A stretch of DNA of 64,000 nucleotides from Calycina herbarum (taxonomy: Eukaryota > Ascomycota > Leotiomycetes > Helotiales > Pezizellaceae). The position numbers and the translations under genes are program-made. Numbering within the stretch: position 1 is the stretch's first letter; each line of letters starts with the position of its first letter. The notes beneath the pieces are model-generated. The model was not told where the DNA came from. It ran no database searches and saw only the letters and a list, made by a program, of their open reading frames with translations. Positions 24,470-35,308 of the stretch are shown one piece after another. The DNA lies in contig LLEY01000023.1 in NCBI GenBank assembly GCA_001414485.1, positions 62,001 through 126,000 of the forward strand. Reading direction: 5' to 3'.

Positions 24470-25620
24470 TAAGTAGTATATAATACTAGCTCTAAATACT
24501 TAAGCAGCTTTATTAAATAATATAGTAATAACTTTACTACGGGCTTAGCTAGTCTCTTCTAGATTTATAACGAATTAGTAAAGCGAGAGTAGTATCGCGA
24601 AGCAGACGCTTTATAAAAAGACGAATAATTTCAAGCCTAGCTCGCCTACTTAACAGCCTAAATCAAACTACTCTAAGACCAGCTTACTTAAGCTTAAACT
24701 ACCTAAGCCTAAGCTATTCGAACTTAAGCTTAAGCTTAACCTCTACTATAAACACAAGTCGTATAATCCCTCTACTATGCCGACCTCTAACACTTTAGTA
24801 GAAGCACTTATAAAAAGACTAATAACCTTCGTACTTATCTTATTAACCTTAACGTTAAACTTCGAGTAAATACTAACTAGTACCTAACTAAAGAAAGTAA
24901 GATAAGCTACGTACTTTATACTCTAGAGGGTAAAGTAAGGAACTATATTAACTCTTATATAGAAGAGAATAGCTCTTTTAGACCTGGTTTAACCTCTATA
25001 TAAGATATATTAGACCTTCTAAAACGTATCTTTAGTAACAAGTTCAGTTAAGAAGAAGCCTTTGCTAAGATTTAGAATAAGAAGTAAGGTAGTAAGCTAA
25101 TAATAGAGTTCTTATCTAACTACCTGGCTTTAGCTACAGTCTCTAGCTCTTAAGGATTTAACTATATATAACGACTCCTCTTAGCCGTCTACCTAACGAT
25201 TCGCGACTAAGTTCGTTCAAACCCTGCCTATTTACCTTAGATTAATTTAAATATACTCGCTAACCTAATCTACGTCGTAGATAATATTAACTAATCTATC
25301 TTTGGTAAAGTATATGTTAAGAAATCTACTACCTCTATACCCTCGCTCTACCTATCTACAGTCGTCACTACTACTAACGAATCTACTTATATAGACCTCG
25401 ACGCTGTTTGAATCAGTAGAAAGGTAGTCTAGACTAAGAAGGACATCGAAAATAAGACCTAGGCCTAAACCGACGACGAGAAGCAAGCTCGCCGTAAGTA
25501 TTAAATTAATCACAGTTTATGCTTTTACTACGACTTCGACGCCTACGACCGAGACGACTGCCTAAAGTTAAGAGAAGCTAGGAAGCGAAAGGTTAAGAAG
25601 GAGAAAGCGGGAAAAGCCTA
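24470..25620 (+). mobile_element. LTR retrotransposon gag remnant with zinc knuckle
   Basis: Plus-strand RIP-mutated gag. It reads through a capsid-like stretch (DKISYVLYTLEGKVRNYINS near 24,900-24,960, then an RIFSNKFS segment near 25,027-25,050) to a decayed CCHC zinc knuckle at 25,520-25,561. There the first and last cysteines survive and the inner Cys and His are tyrosine codons, consistent with G-to-A and C-to-T change. A Lys/Arg-rich tail follows, and the element stops at about 25,620 where normal-composition DNA begins. No pol follows, so the element is truncated. Which LTR family it belongs to is not established. Confidence 0.75.
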
Positions 25621-25716
25621 GCCTCTAGCGAAAGTCGCCGTCAGAGACGTATTCGGAAGAAGTTACTAAAGATATCTCCCAATTCTCTCTGGCATAAAAT
25701 CCATCTAGGACGAATG

Positions 25717-25954
25717 AACCTCTGACCCTGATTGCGCTTCCTCCGCTGCCTAGCCTCAAAAAAAGGAAACTAGCTGCCACGGGTAAACTTCTCGCCCTGA
25801 CTGCCAGTTCTCTCCCTAAACTGGCCATGCCAATCTGCGTCGAGCTCCTGAATCTTCTGTTGGTAAAGTTGGCCTTTGGCTCTCGGCTGGTGCAACGTCA
25901 AACTTTGTGAATCTGCTGTGAGTTCGTAGGGTTGGCCTCTGGTACCTAAATGTT
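25717..25954 (+). repeat. Dispersed repeat, unmutated copy (pairs with 46,406-46,650)
   Basis: About 240 bp nearly identical in layout to 46,406-46,650, same orientation, 20.7 kb away. Differences are largely C-to-T and G-to-A in the distal copy, so this copy is closer to the original. Any coding role is doubtful: minus-strand reading frames of 60-90 codons run through it but nothing in them is recognisable. Confidence 0.85.
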
Positions 25955-26180
25955 GTGACGTCGCACTTGTGAATCTTCTGTTGAGAGTTGCTGAGGCTGG
26001 CCTCGGCTCCGGTCTTGTACTTTGGAGCATATCCTCGCTATTAAACCAAGTAAAATCCCTTCCGCTCTATCTTCGAGTCGACGATTTTGCTGGTTGCGAT
26101 GGTGGATGACTGATGAGGTTGGCCTCGGGCTCCGGTGTTATGATCTCCTGCTCGGATTTGCTGATGTTGGCCCCTTGCTC
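25849..26180 (+). repeat. Degenerate ~60-bp minisatellite
   Basis: Units starting TGAATCTTCTGTTG or similar at 25,849, 25,908 and 25,970 each lead into a GTTGGCCTCTGG-type block. Weaker units continue around 26,105 and 26,155. A separate phrase, CTATCTTCGAGTCGAC, occurs at about 26,068 and 26,213. The stretch from here to 26,578 holds no supported gene. Confidence 0.6.
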
Positions 26181-26578
26181 CGAGATGTCTAGTATAACCG
26201 CTTTTGCCTTCTATCTTCGAGTCGACAATTTTAGTAACTTCAAACTCCTTCTCTGGTTGCTATGCTATGCGAGAAGAGAATCGAGAAGAGAATCGAGACA
26301 ATCGAGAGGAGATTGGGACTTCTATTTTGAAAGGTTATCTTAATCAATTATAATGGATTGAAACAAGCGAGAGTGTTTTTATAAACGAGGTAATAACAAC
26401 GTGTTTATCGAGATTTAGTATAATAGACCGAACCAGAAATTCAAATGTAGTATTTCTCAAAGTTCAACTACTAAAATAATGCTATATGAAGATACCTGCG
26501 ATCAAACCCACAGTAGACCCGTCTATGACCGACTAAAGCAAAGTTTTTCAAATGAAGCAGAGCAACAAAGGGAGCCAG

Positions 26579-28329
26579 TTACTTTGCATCACTCTCCGCT
26601 GCCAACCTTCTCATCTCTGCGTCTATCTCAAGTAATCTCTCCAACATTGAAATCTCCTCCAGTGCCTTCTGGTTCTGCACCGCCATCTTCAGTGACTCGC
26701 CAGTCTCTGCTACCGTCTTTCTAACAAGGGCTGCAAGATCCTTGCGTAGAGCCTTTCTCTTGGCTTTAAACTCCCCCTCCACTTTTTCCAACTCTTTCTT
26801 TGCCTTGTCTCGAGCGGCCTGCCCACTAGCAAAAACCAGCAGGTCCAGCTTACTCTTGGAGTATGCAAGATTTCTATCAACCTCGTCAAAGTTGATAGTA
26901 GAATAAGCTGCCCACTCCGCTTCTCCGGCTAACTCTTTACTCGATTGGTCCGAAACTCCAGCAACGAAAATGTTCAAGCCACCGAGCCAAATGTAACTCT
27001 GGCAGAGCCGAGAAAAAAAGCATTCCATTAAAGCTGGTTGCTTCGATGAGCGAAAGATTGCGACAGGAGTGTAAATCATTCTTAAATCTCCATCGAATAA
27101 ATGTAGAGCGATACACTCCACAAAAACCATGAATCTCGTACTTCCAGAGTGGCGTTGGTGACTTCTCATGCGAATATAAGGAGTCTTAGTCAAACCACAT
27201 TCCGACAATGGGTAAGGAGCAGAGTAAGGTTTGTCGAGGTCTTCTGCTGGTAATTGATCTAATTCTGCCTTCATTCCACCGAAAAACACCTCACGCCAGT
27301 ACTTCTGTTCCTCAGGCTTCTTTGGTTTGTGACGACGTGATTTGGTCCATTCAGTTTCGACTAGATCGAATTTCTCGTGGTTTGGCAGGTCAATCTCTTT
27401 AATGAGAGCTAGCTGTTCTTGTCTGCGAGGGGTTGATGGATCTCTTGGAATGTCTTCTAAATAGAAGATTGCCGTCTCAGCCAAGAGTTTCATTTGACGA
27501 TTTGTAGGTAGCTCGTATAATGAAGTTGGCCGAACATCGAGGAGCCAATTCATGTAAATTATGTGCGAATTGGAGCTATCTTGTCGCTGAGATCGGCAGG
27601 TCCGTGGCGTGGTTTGGTAGGATACTTTTCATGGAAGTTGCGAATCGCAAGACCGCAGTTCTCAAGAGAGTCCAAGTTCTCCCACCATCCTTCTGGCTTC
27701 CGAGCGTGACCTGTTTTCTTTTGAGCATGCCACCTTCGTAGGAAGGAGGAAAACATACATGAGCATTTGAGATCGTAATAAACTCTCTCATCATCCCCGA
27801 TCTTTGAATCCACAATCTCCTCCACGTTATGCTCCACTCCCTGTGAACCTATTTCCTCTTGTCCTTGTGTGACCACCCCTTGCTGAGAATCCAACTTCGA
27901 CTGCGACTGCGACTGCGACTGCGACTGCGACTCTGATCCTTCATCTTCTCCATCTACAGGACGTGATCCCGGAACCCAAACCAGCTGCTCTCTCAGAAGA
28001 GTACCATGCAACATGTTAGTATTCGTTTTGTAGATTCAATGGTAAGCCGAAAAGCAGTGGGTAAATATGGGTAAACAATACAAGTCCTGAGAGTGGAGCA
28101 AAGAAAGAATTACATACAATATACATCCTCGGACTACCTCCATTGGTACATCGTACACGGCCTCAAGAATTTCGTAGCTTGCGACTGCTGGATTCCGCGC
28201 AATTTTCGAGTTTTTTTGTATCATCAGATGCTGGTCATTATCTTCGTCTTGTACTACCTCTTTAACAAGAAGATAGTATCCACCATCGTCCAATGCCTGA
28301 GCATATCGCAAAGAATTTTCGCAGACCAT
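26579..28329 (-). CDS. Orphan spliced protein with SQ repeat and C-terminal coiled coil (524 aa)
   Basis: I do not recognise this protein. The three-exon model is 28,329-28,118, 27,991-27,626 and 27,575-26,579, and the reading frame is preserved across both junctions. Intron 1 starts GTATGT and contains a perfect TACTAAC branch site; intron 2 is 50 nt (GTATCC..ATAG). The N-terminal part is followed by an (SQ)n low-complexity stretch encoded by a TCGCAG hexanucleotide repeat (about 27,897-27,936). Then comes a segment rich in Trp, Cys and Arg (CSCMFSSFLRRWH, GWWENL), a globular middle, and a charged coiled-coil end (KKELEKVEGEFKAKRKALRK onwards). No signal peptide or membrane segment is visible. 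The second junction is the weaker one; a frameshift there cannot be excluded. It lies just outside the RIP zone with normal codon composition. Confidence 0.68.
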
Positions 28330-28738
28330 TGCTGCGGTGGTGGTTTTAATGAATGCAAAGTGTTGAAAGTTGAGGTCCGCGTATCGAACTTGTAGAGACG
28401 CGTCGAAACGCGAGTATGAGAGATTAGCCGAGGATGAAAGGGGTATGTATCGTAGAGTAAAATTATTGAAAAAAAATCAATTCCACGAATACTAAAAGGC
28501 CGAGAAGAAGAAGATACACCGAGGAGGCCCAGTTTCAAAGGCGGCTCTGAAAGTTTCTTAGCGCCAAACCAAACTCGAGGCCTTAGGCTGGAGGGCACTC
28601 GATATCACAAGACTGGAGAGCCCTCAACACTACAACCACGACGCGACTCTGCACAATTCTTCTCGTAGCAACGCGTGGATTATATTTTCTCTATTATAAA
28701 TCATAATTCATTCTAAATCACTCGTATAAATCCTCAAG

Positions 28739-29637
28739 ATGGACTACTCTGACGACGGCTCAGAGAGTCCTCCTGGCGCAAATTCTTCTCTCAGTGACCG
28801 GATGGAGGTAGTCCCTGGAAATCCAGCAGTAGTAGACAAGGCTACTTCAGTCAAATGGGTGAAAAAGAAGCAAGAAATTCACGCCAGCGCCATCAACTGG
28901 CTAAATTTGATTGAAAGCGAGGAGGTCGATTTGGAGGATGATAGTGTGAGGACTGCGATGAAAGAGTTCCACGACCCTCAGCAACATGTCAGTCACATCA
29001 CTTCTCTCTTAGCATCTTAGCTAATTTAAAGTAGGAGGATGAAGTACGGAACTTTAACCTTATCCAAGGAAGATTGGTTGACTTTCAGCAACAATTCGCA
29101 AACCTTCCGTCACAAATTCCAATTAAAGCACCAACCGCAGCGATGGAGGAACTAAGATTGGAGAAAGAAAAAATGATTGAGCAGCTCCGACTCCACCAAA
29201 GTAAACCAGTACCAGCAACCTTCCCTCCCCAGTGGAACAGCATCATCGACAATTACAATGGTACCATTAGTCGACTAGAAGGGGATATAGAAAGCAAGGA
29301 CCTCGAACTTCAAAACCACCACAAGGAGATAAAACGAGTGGAGTCCGAAGCTGCTGAGAAGGATAAAGAAAATGCCCGTTTAAAGAAAGAAAAGAAGGAA
29401 TTAGAAGAAAAGTTGATGGGTATTTCGCAAATGGGAATGAGCGAGGCGGATAAACAAAAGTACAGCCAGATGTGGAAAGATAGGCCTGTTAAGGAATGTG
29501 TTCGAATAATCCATAAGCCGATTGTCAATAGATTGGCAGATATGAAAGCGAGGATGGAAAAGTCATTGGCGGATTTTGAGTGGAAGAGGAAGAAGAAAGA
29601 TGTAGATGTTACGATGGAAGATGGCCCGTCGAGTTAA
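28739..29637 (+). CDS. Orphan coiled-coil protein (283 aa)
   Basis: Two exons, 28,739-28,987 and 29,035-29,637, joined by a 47-nt GTCAGT..GTAG intron in phase 0. The junction turns a frame with an early stop into one continuous protein. The N-terminus is acidic and Ser-rich (DYSDDGSESPPG). The second exon holds a long Glu/Lys heptad-rich coiled coil (about residues 115-225) and a basic end (FEWKRKKKD). No catalytic motif is recognised. The first gene upstream (26,579-28,329) is transcribed divergently with about 410 bp between starts, and the next gene (29,957) follows in the same direction 320 bp downstream. The intervening 29,638-29,956 shows nothing beyond plausible UTR and promoter. Confidence 0.75.
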
Positions 29638-29956
29638 TTTTCTGTTCAATACTATATAAAAGGGAGTGTTTGCACTGAATAATTTGAGAATACTATTTTT
29701 CATCCTCAAAGATTCATTTGAGAAGTCAACCTCATAAAATGAAAATGTAAGACTTCAGTGACCGGACTGTGTAGTAAAAGGTATGAAGCAATTTTATTTA
29801 ATAAGAAGACCCGTAAATTGGTTTTAAGATTAAAACTAGTTCAAGAAAGCGTGGTATGGCATGTTTCTGCGCGAGTGATTCTTTTTTGGAGAGGCAAGCG
29901 AGCGGTGTCAAAACCTTCCCGCTGAACGCGTCCTCCTTGCTTTTCGACAACGAAAG

Positions 29957-30805
29957 ATGGAGGAACTACTCGTAAGTTGAACAGAGTTATCGCTGTAGGT
30001 TAGTTTTAACAGTTTACAGGACTCTCGGCTCATCTCGGTGAAAACCAAACTCGTCGAAGCGTGCGAGAACTATCATAAACTGGTTATTAATGCCACGAAA
30101 GATCACGATCTTGAATCGCCCTTCGAAGAACGGGGGCCGTTCCTTGACCTAGTGTCAAAATCAATTGCAGATGTTGAGGATTTGAAAAAGGATATGCTCG
30201 CCGAGAAAGAGAAGGGGGAGTTGAGAAAGAAGAGGAGAATTGAAGAAGCTACGCGCCCTCTGCCTCAATCACGATCCCCCGCCGCCTCCTCTCCAACCAC
30301 CCTCGCCCACTCTCATACCCCCCGAAACCCTCCTCAAAATTCGACCCTCCCCTCCCATACCATCAACTCCTTCCTCTCCGCCTCCGCCTCCTCATCAGCC
30401 GCTCCAGCAGCCGCAACTCCAGCAGCACCAAACCACCGGCAAGATGCCCACGTGCTACCACTATCAAACCTCCCTGCCAGTCTCCGGGCACAGGTCCCTG
30501 ATACTCTATCGTCCACGGTGACTGCTGAGAAGGCTCAGCTTTGTTATATCCCGGTGCAGAACCACAAGCCGACCATTGAATTTTTAAAACAAATCGTTAG
30601 TTGGGATCGTTCTGTGCCAAATTGGCGCCTTACTTTGGACTCTTGCGGGAAGTGTAAAGGTGGAAAAGTTGGAGCGGGAGGCTGTGCGTCGGCTGGTTTA
30701 ATACCATGTAGTAAGTGTAAGGAGTATTGTGTTTGGCCTATTGGGCGAGATTACTTTGTTGTCTTTACCAAAGGAGGTACCAAAACTGGATTACCAGTTG
30801 TTTAG
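29957..30805 (+). CDS. Orphan protein with C-terminal cysteine cluster (266 aa)
   Basis: A tiny first exon (29,957-29,971, five codons, MEELL) is spliced by a 48-nt GTAAGT..ACAG intron to 30,020-30,805. Exon 2 is open with no ATG near its start, which is why the mini-exon is chosen. The N-terminal third is charged and helical. The centre is a Pro/Ser/Ala-rich disordered stretch, from a C-rich DNA tract (30,255-30,440). The last 70 residues carry six cysteines in a CxxC..C..CxxCxxxC pattern (CGKCKGGK, then CSKCKEYC), which suggests metal binding. It faintly recalls fungal DUF3716-type cysteine motifs, but that is a guess. No signal peptide. Confidence 0.68.
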
Positions 30806-32190
30806 TTGTTAGGTTACCTGGCTCTGCTTACCACGCAAGGAAACACCTGTATCTTCTATCCCATCTGCTACATTTATCGCTTGAGAATATTCTGCAAAGG
30901 TAGTCTAGAACGTTTTCTAGACAAACTTATTTCAGTACGAACACGAGCCCCCCCCGTACATTTTTGACTTGGAAAGATTTCAACAAAGTTTTTAAACAAT
31001 CAAAAAAGACAGACTAGAGTACAGAATTGTATTAACAGTTGCTAATTCTTCTGCGTCCTTGATCTGTCCAATCTCGCAAAGGCCTTAAAGTAAAATGAAA
31101 GAGCATAGTGGTTTCCCCACACTCACAAACGAAGATTTGCTATGCAATGAAGTACCATCCTAATTTTCGTTTCAACGCCTACGAAACAAGCAATAAATTC
31201 AAAATCTTCAAACCTCGGAAGAAACTCCATTCGAGGAAGAATACCCATGCTTTTCTTTCAGATGCCAATCGCAACTTTAAGCTTAAAACCCTTAAAATGA
31301 CACCTCATCGGTGGTATACTTCTGTGGTGTAAGAAACCCGGGCTTTGCTCCGGGAACCGCCAACCGAGTAGAAGCAACAAAAGCAGCACTTGTGTTATTT
31401 GAGTTTTATAATCATAACTTAAGTAAACCTTGAACCATACTCATTGTATTTCATAGCTGAATTTGCGCAAATGGCTTTCGTGGCTGTGACGCACTATTGA
31501 GAAAGCTTGAGGTGTTCTCGGAGCAAAGCCTAGGTTTCTTACTTCAATGGGATGACTGCAACATTCTACAGACCAAATCTGGCAATTCAACACGAAAACA
31601 TGATCTCGCTTGGTTTCTGGTATTCGGAGAATTGTCAGAGCCAAAGATGCTTGTGAGCTGACTTTCGTAAACTCTAAAATTAAATTTCTATTACTACTTG
31701 AAACTCTTATAATTCAAAATCCGCTTGTTCCAAGATTTCACTAAACAAGAGCCCATCTTATCCACCTAAGCGAAACTCGAAGGACATGATTTACGTCAAA
31801 GAGTACGGAGATCAATTAAGTAATCAAGAAACCTATTTACTATACGAAGAAAGGGTGGTATATTTCTTTCCTAAATAGCCGAAATATTAGCTTCTATATA
31901 AATCCATTATCTATACTTCATATGTCTTTTTGAATTAGAGAACATTATACGAGAGAATTTAGAAGAACTGAGAAGTTGGTTTCCATATTCTTCTCGGACA
32001 GTTCATATAATTGTCCCAGATCCTTTCACACGAAAGCAGGTGTCGTCAAAGGAAAGCACGCCCCCGTTGTCACCTCAAAGCATTTTATTCAAAGTCCCTC
32101 GTTTGACTAATTTCCCTATATATTAACTATTTAACACCACTTACCTTGGAAATTGAAATAAGCTAAAGGGCTCAACCATAGAGTTCAATC
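30806..32190. other. Intergenic, no gene seen
   Basis: AT-rich non-coding DNA. Short frames here (for example 31,108-31,332) have no coding character. The only structure noted is an imperfect inverted repeat at 31,329-31,542. Confidence 0.5.
31329..31542. repeat. 27-bp imperfect inverted repeat, 214 bp across
   Basis: The arms 31,329-31,355 and 31,516-31,542 are reverse complements apart from three transitions (GTAAGAAACC...GCTTTGCTCC). It may be the ends of a short non-autonomous element or a hairpin; no clear target duplication was found. Confidence 0.5.
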
Positions 32191-32704
32191 TAAATTATAA
32201 TTGAAAGTTAGAACAACGAGAACAAGGTAGGCAGGTATATATTGAAGTATTTACTATTACTTTTCATATCCGAGGCGGTCTACACTCGTGACAGCACATA
32301 TTGTGGTCTGTGCTTGCGGGCGACCTCTTCCTTCAAACTGATCTCATCTTTCAGCAATACTAGTTGTAAAGATTAGGTAAATACCTTCAATTTGCGCTTT
32401 TTGGTTTTGTTTTTAGATAAAGCGTTATAAAGTAATTTAGGATCTAAAACGATATATATCCTCACAAGCATAATCTATGCTGTCACGAGTGTAGACCGCC
32501 TCGATCTATTACGAGGCAGCTATTTATTGATAAGTCAAAAACCGCAAGTAATCAATAAGACGTTTCTCTCGTCCGAGTGTTTATAAATTTTTATTATACA
32601 CTACTCTTAGAAATAACCTTTCAAATCTACTTGTTTCACTCTAGGAAGCTTATTTTCTTGTCTTTCATAGTATACAGGTCTCACCACTCTTAGCTGAGAT
32701 TTTT
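32191..32704 (-). repeat. Dispersed repeat (inverted relative to 46,713-46,954), carrying a MITE
   Basis: The reverse complement of 32,504-32,704 plus 32,191-32,270 aligns with 46,713-46,954. The distal copy lacks the 233-bp MITE and about 40 bp next to it, and shows RIP-type changes. This copy is the less mutated of the two. Confidence 0.82.
32271..32503. mobile_element. MITE, 233 bp, 26-bp perfect TIRs, 3-bp target duplication
   Basis: Perfect 26-bp terminal inverted repeats at 32,271-32,296 and 32,478-32,503 (starting CGAGGCGGTCTACACTCGTG), flanked by ATC on both sides (32,268-32,270 and 32,504-32,506). There is no coding capacity. The paralogous locus at 46,875-46,877 has a single GAT, i.e. 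the empty site in the opposite orientation. A 3-bp duplication fits PIF/Harbinger-like elements, but the autonomous partner is unknown. Confidence 0.9.
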
Positions 32705-33469
32705 CAAGCAACGAGATGATTGACTTGCTATATTTGAGATGTACGATTTACTAAACATACGTTTGTACTACTGTAAAAGAGACTTAACCTATTTTAACGA
32801 AAACTACGCTATTCTAGGACGTGTATAGCCTATTTCAGGAGCTCGGTTTTGCCGGATATTATCCTAGACTCTACACGAGTTTGCACTTACTCATAAATTT
32901 TCATTTTAACATTTTTCTTACTAAGTTTCTTCAAACCCGGGAAAACACTCGTAATACCTTTTTTCCAATCTCAATCCGCCTTCTTTAAACTTTCGCCACG
33001 GAGGAGAGAAGGAATACAACGTTGAAGAGAGGACCAAAGTTTTGAAACATGATTTTGTACTTGTAGAAGAAAAGAACACAGAGAAATTAAGAGATAAGAA
33101 TGTCTTAAAGGCTTTGGGCAAGCTGAAGAGAAGCGTTAAATTGATTAACTATTTGCCTATAAAGACAGACATTATCTACTCAAATACTTATATTTCAGCA
33201 AAGGTCTTATTGAATAAACTAATTATCTCTCTTCTTTATAATTTATTAATTTAAAGTAAGTATAATAAGAGTAAACTAAAAGATAAATAATTCTTAAAAT
33301 AACCTCTTTTCTTGAAAAAAATTTCACTACTCTTATAAGGTTAACAGGCTATGCCAAGACCCTATAAAAATCAAGACAGATATAAAATTATCTGTTTTTG
33401 TCCTATAAAGTTTATAGAGTATAAGGAGATATAAGCCTCTTCTTTCCTGTTCTTATAAATAGTATATTA
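32705..33469. other. Intergenic, no supported gene
   Basis: AT-rich. A 70-codon frame (33,042-33,254) lacks a plausible partner, domain or conserved look. The sequence becomes more RIP-like towards 33,250-33,470. Confidence 0.5.
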
Positions 33470-33471
33470 TA

Positions 33472-35306
33472 ACGTGTTTCACAAGCGAGTCGCCTATATA
33501 AGCGGGTCGCCCACTTTCCTCGTCGCGTACTATATACCACCTTTAAATCATAATAGCTTAACACTATAACGTTCAATTACCTTCTTAAGAAGCTAATATC
33601 ATTTTAGTAACCTAAGAACTCGAAAACAACGCGTTATTAACCGAATAAAGTACTATAAAGATTTACTATATTCCTCGAAAGACTCTCTCCGATCAACGCG
33701 CTAGAAAGCCCTTACAACGCGATTACTAGCCTAATTCGAAAAAGCTTATAAAGCTAGAGAAGGAGGTAATAGTTAGATATATATTAGAGTTGGATTCGCG
33801 AGGGTTTTCGCCTATAAGGGATATAGTATAAGATATAGCTAATAATCTACTAAGAGAGCGCGACAGAAAGCTTATAAGCAGGAACTAGCCGGATAACTTT
33901 ATAAAACGTATACTTAAGCTTAAAACTCGATAGAGTCGTTTATATAATCGTTAGCGAGCTTTAACTAAGGATCTATGAGTTATTAGCTTATAGTTTACGC
34001 TTATATAGTCTATTAAAGAGAAATATAGTATTTAAGATAAGGATATTTACAACTTTAACAAAAGTGGCTTTATAATAGGAGTTATTTTGTCCTAACTTGT
34101 TATTATAAGCTTAGAAATACATAGGAAGCGAAAGCAAGTTTAGCTAGATAATCGTAAGTAGGTTATAGTTATTTAGAGAGTTAACGTAACAGGATAGGCA
34201 ATCCCGCTATTTATTATATTCACGGGCAAAGTACTTATTTCTACCTAGTACTAAGACATATATATACTATACGATTAGGTAATTAAGGTTAGCAACAACG
34301 GCTAGACAAATAATAAGCTTAGAGTTATATAGTTAAAGCATTTTAACAAGCATATAAAGGTATAAAGTATAGGAGGATATTGTTTATTAATTGTTAATAG
34401 TTATAAAAGCTATAACTTACTTGAATTCTAGTAACTCTATAAAGACTTAAACATTATTACCCTCTATATACCTCTACACTTATCGTACCTACTATAGCCG
34501 CTTAATATAGTCTGCTTCTCGCTGTTAAAGCGAGCGTATAAAGCTAAGATATTAGGCTTAGTACGTAATCATGTTAATTATATTACTAAAGAAACCTTTC
34601 TTCTAGCGTTTAAAGCAGCTTTTTATAAAGCATTTACAAAGGATAATATCTACGCGAGTTTTAAAGGGGCTAAGCTAGTCCTACATAGCCCAGAAGCTAT
34701 ATTATCAAAGCTTGATTTAAGGCTTCGTACGCTAACACTAACAATACTAGAAGACACTCTATAGACACCTAAAATACTAAGTAACATATACGAAATAATA
34801 GCTTAATTAACACTTATTCGAGATCGGATTCAAAGACATCAAGACTCGTTACCTATTTCTATTATTCAGTCTCTTAATTAACTTAAAAAAGGCTTAACTA
34901 GGGTGATACATAATATAGTATTAATATGTAAGGAAATTACTAGTCTTCGTATAATAACTAAGGCTATAACTAAGCGTAAAAGTTGTAAGAGGAAGTATAT
35001 TAAGAGTTAAGAGACATTAACAGTAGGCGACGTAGCTGATTTAATTGCTTCTAAGGAAAATAGTAGCTAGAAACAAGGTAAAGAGTCTAGGAAGAGAGTT
35101 CGTGTTGACAGGTACTGTAGCCGTTGTAGTAAAACTAGGTATAATTCTCGTACTTATTAGGCAGAAATATTAGATATAGAAGATAGCGAAAGTTCTAAAG
35201 AATACTAGATAGCTTCTATAGTAATAATAACTTTGTGTAGTGTTGAGTATTTTGTATTATAATAACACTAGGTTGAAAAAGTGGGCGACTCGCTTGTGAA
35301 ACACGT
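33472..35306 (+). mobile_element. Fot1/pogo-like TIR transposon B, copy 2 (mildly RIP-mutated)
   Basis: 1,835 bp, the same length as copy 1 at 3,530-5,364. The TIR of about 23 bp (ACGTGTTTCACAAGCGAGTC) is perfect at both ends, and TA flanks both sides (33,470-33,471 and 35,307-35,308). Inside on the plus strand is a pogo/DDE transposase with visible DKDIYNFNKSGFIIG (about 34,044-34,088), IPLFIIFTGK (about 34,200-34,230), a PLHLSYLL..PLNIVCFSLLKRAY block (about 34,468-34,537) and a C-terminal YCSRCSKT zinc-like motif (about 35,113). Several TAG/TAA codons, mostly at former Gln/Trp positions, inactivate it. It retains more C and G than copy 1. Confidence 0.92.
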
Positions 35307-35308
35307 TA

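Noticed and set aside
1..25620. Possible subtelomeric position
   Set aside because: No telomeric TTAGGG-type array or telomere-linked helicase was seen; AT-rich nested transposons occur anywhere in RIP-affected genomes.
25625..26343. Several 67-86 codon frames in the repeat at the isochore edge
   Set aside because: They run through a degenerate 60-bp minisatellite, and the paralogous repeat at 46.4 kb does not keep the frame.
28254..28598. Upstream minus-strand frame as an extension of the orphan gene at 26,579-28,329
   Set aside because: It is in a different frame from the chosen first exon and no splice pair joins them; more likely leader sequence.
33042..33254. 70-codon plus-strand frame next to transposon B
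   Set aside because: Lys/Leu/Ile-rich composition as expected from AT-rich DNA; no supporting features.
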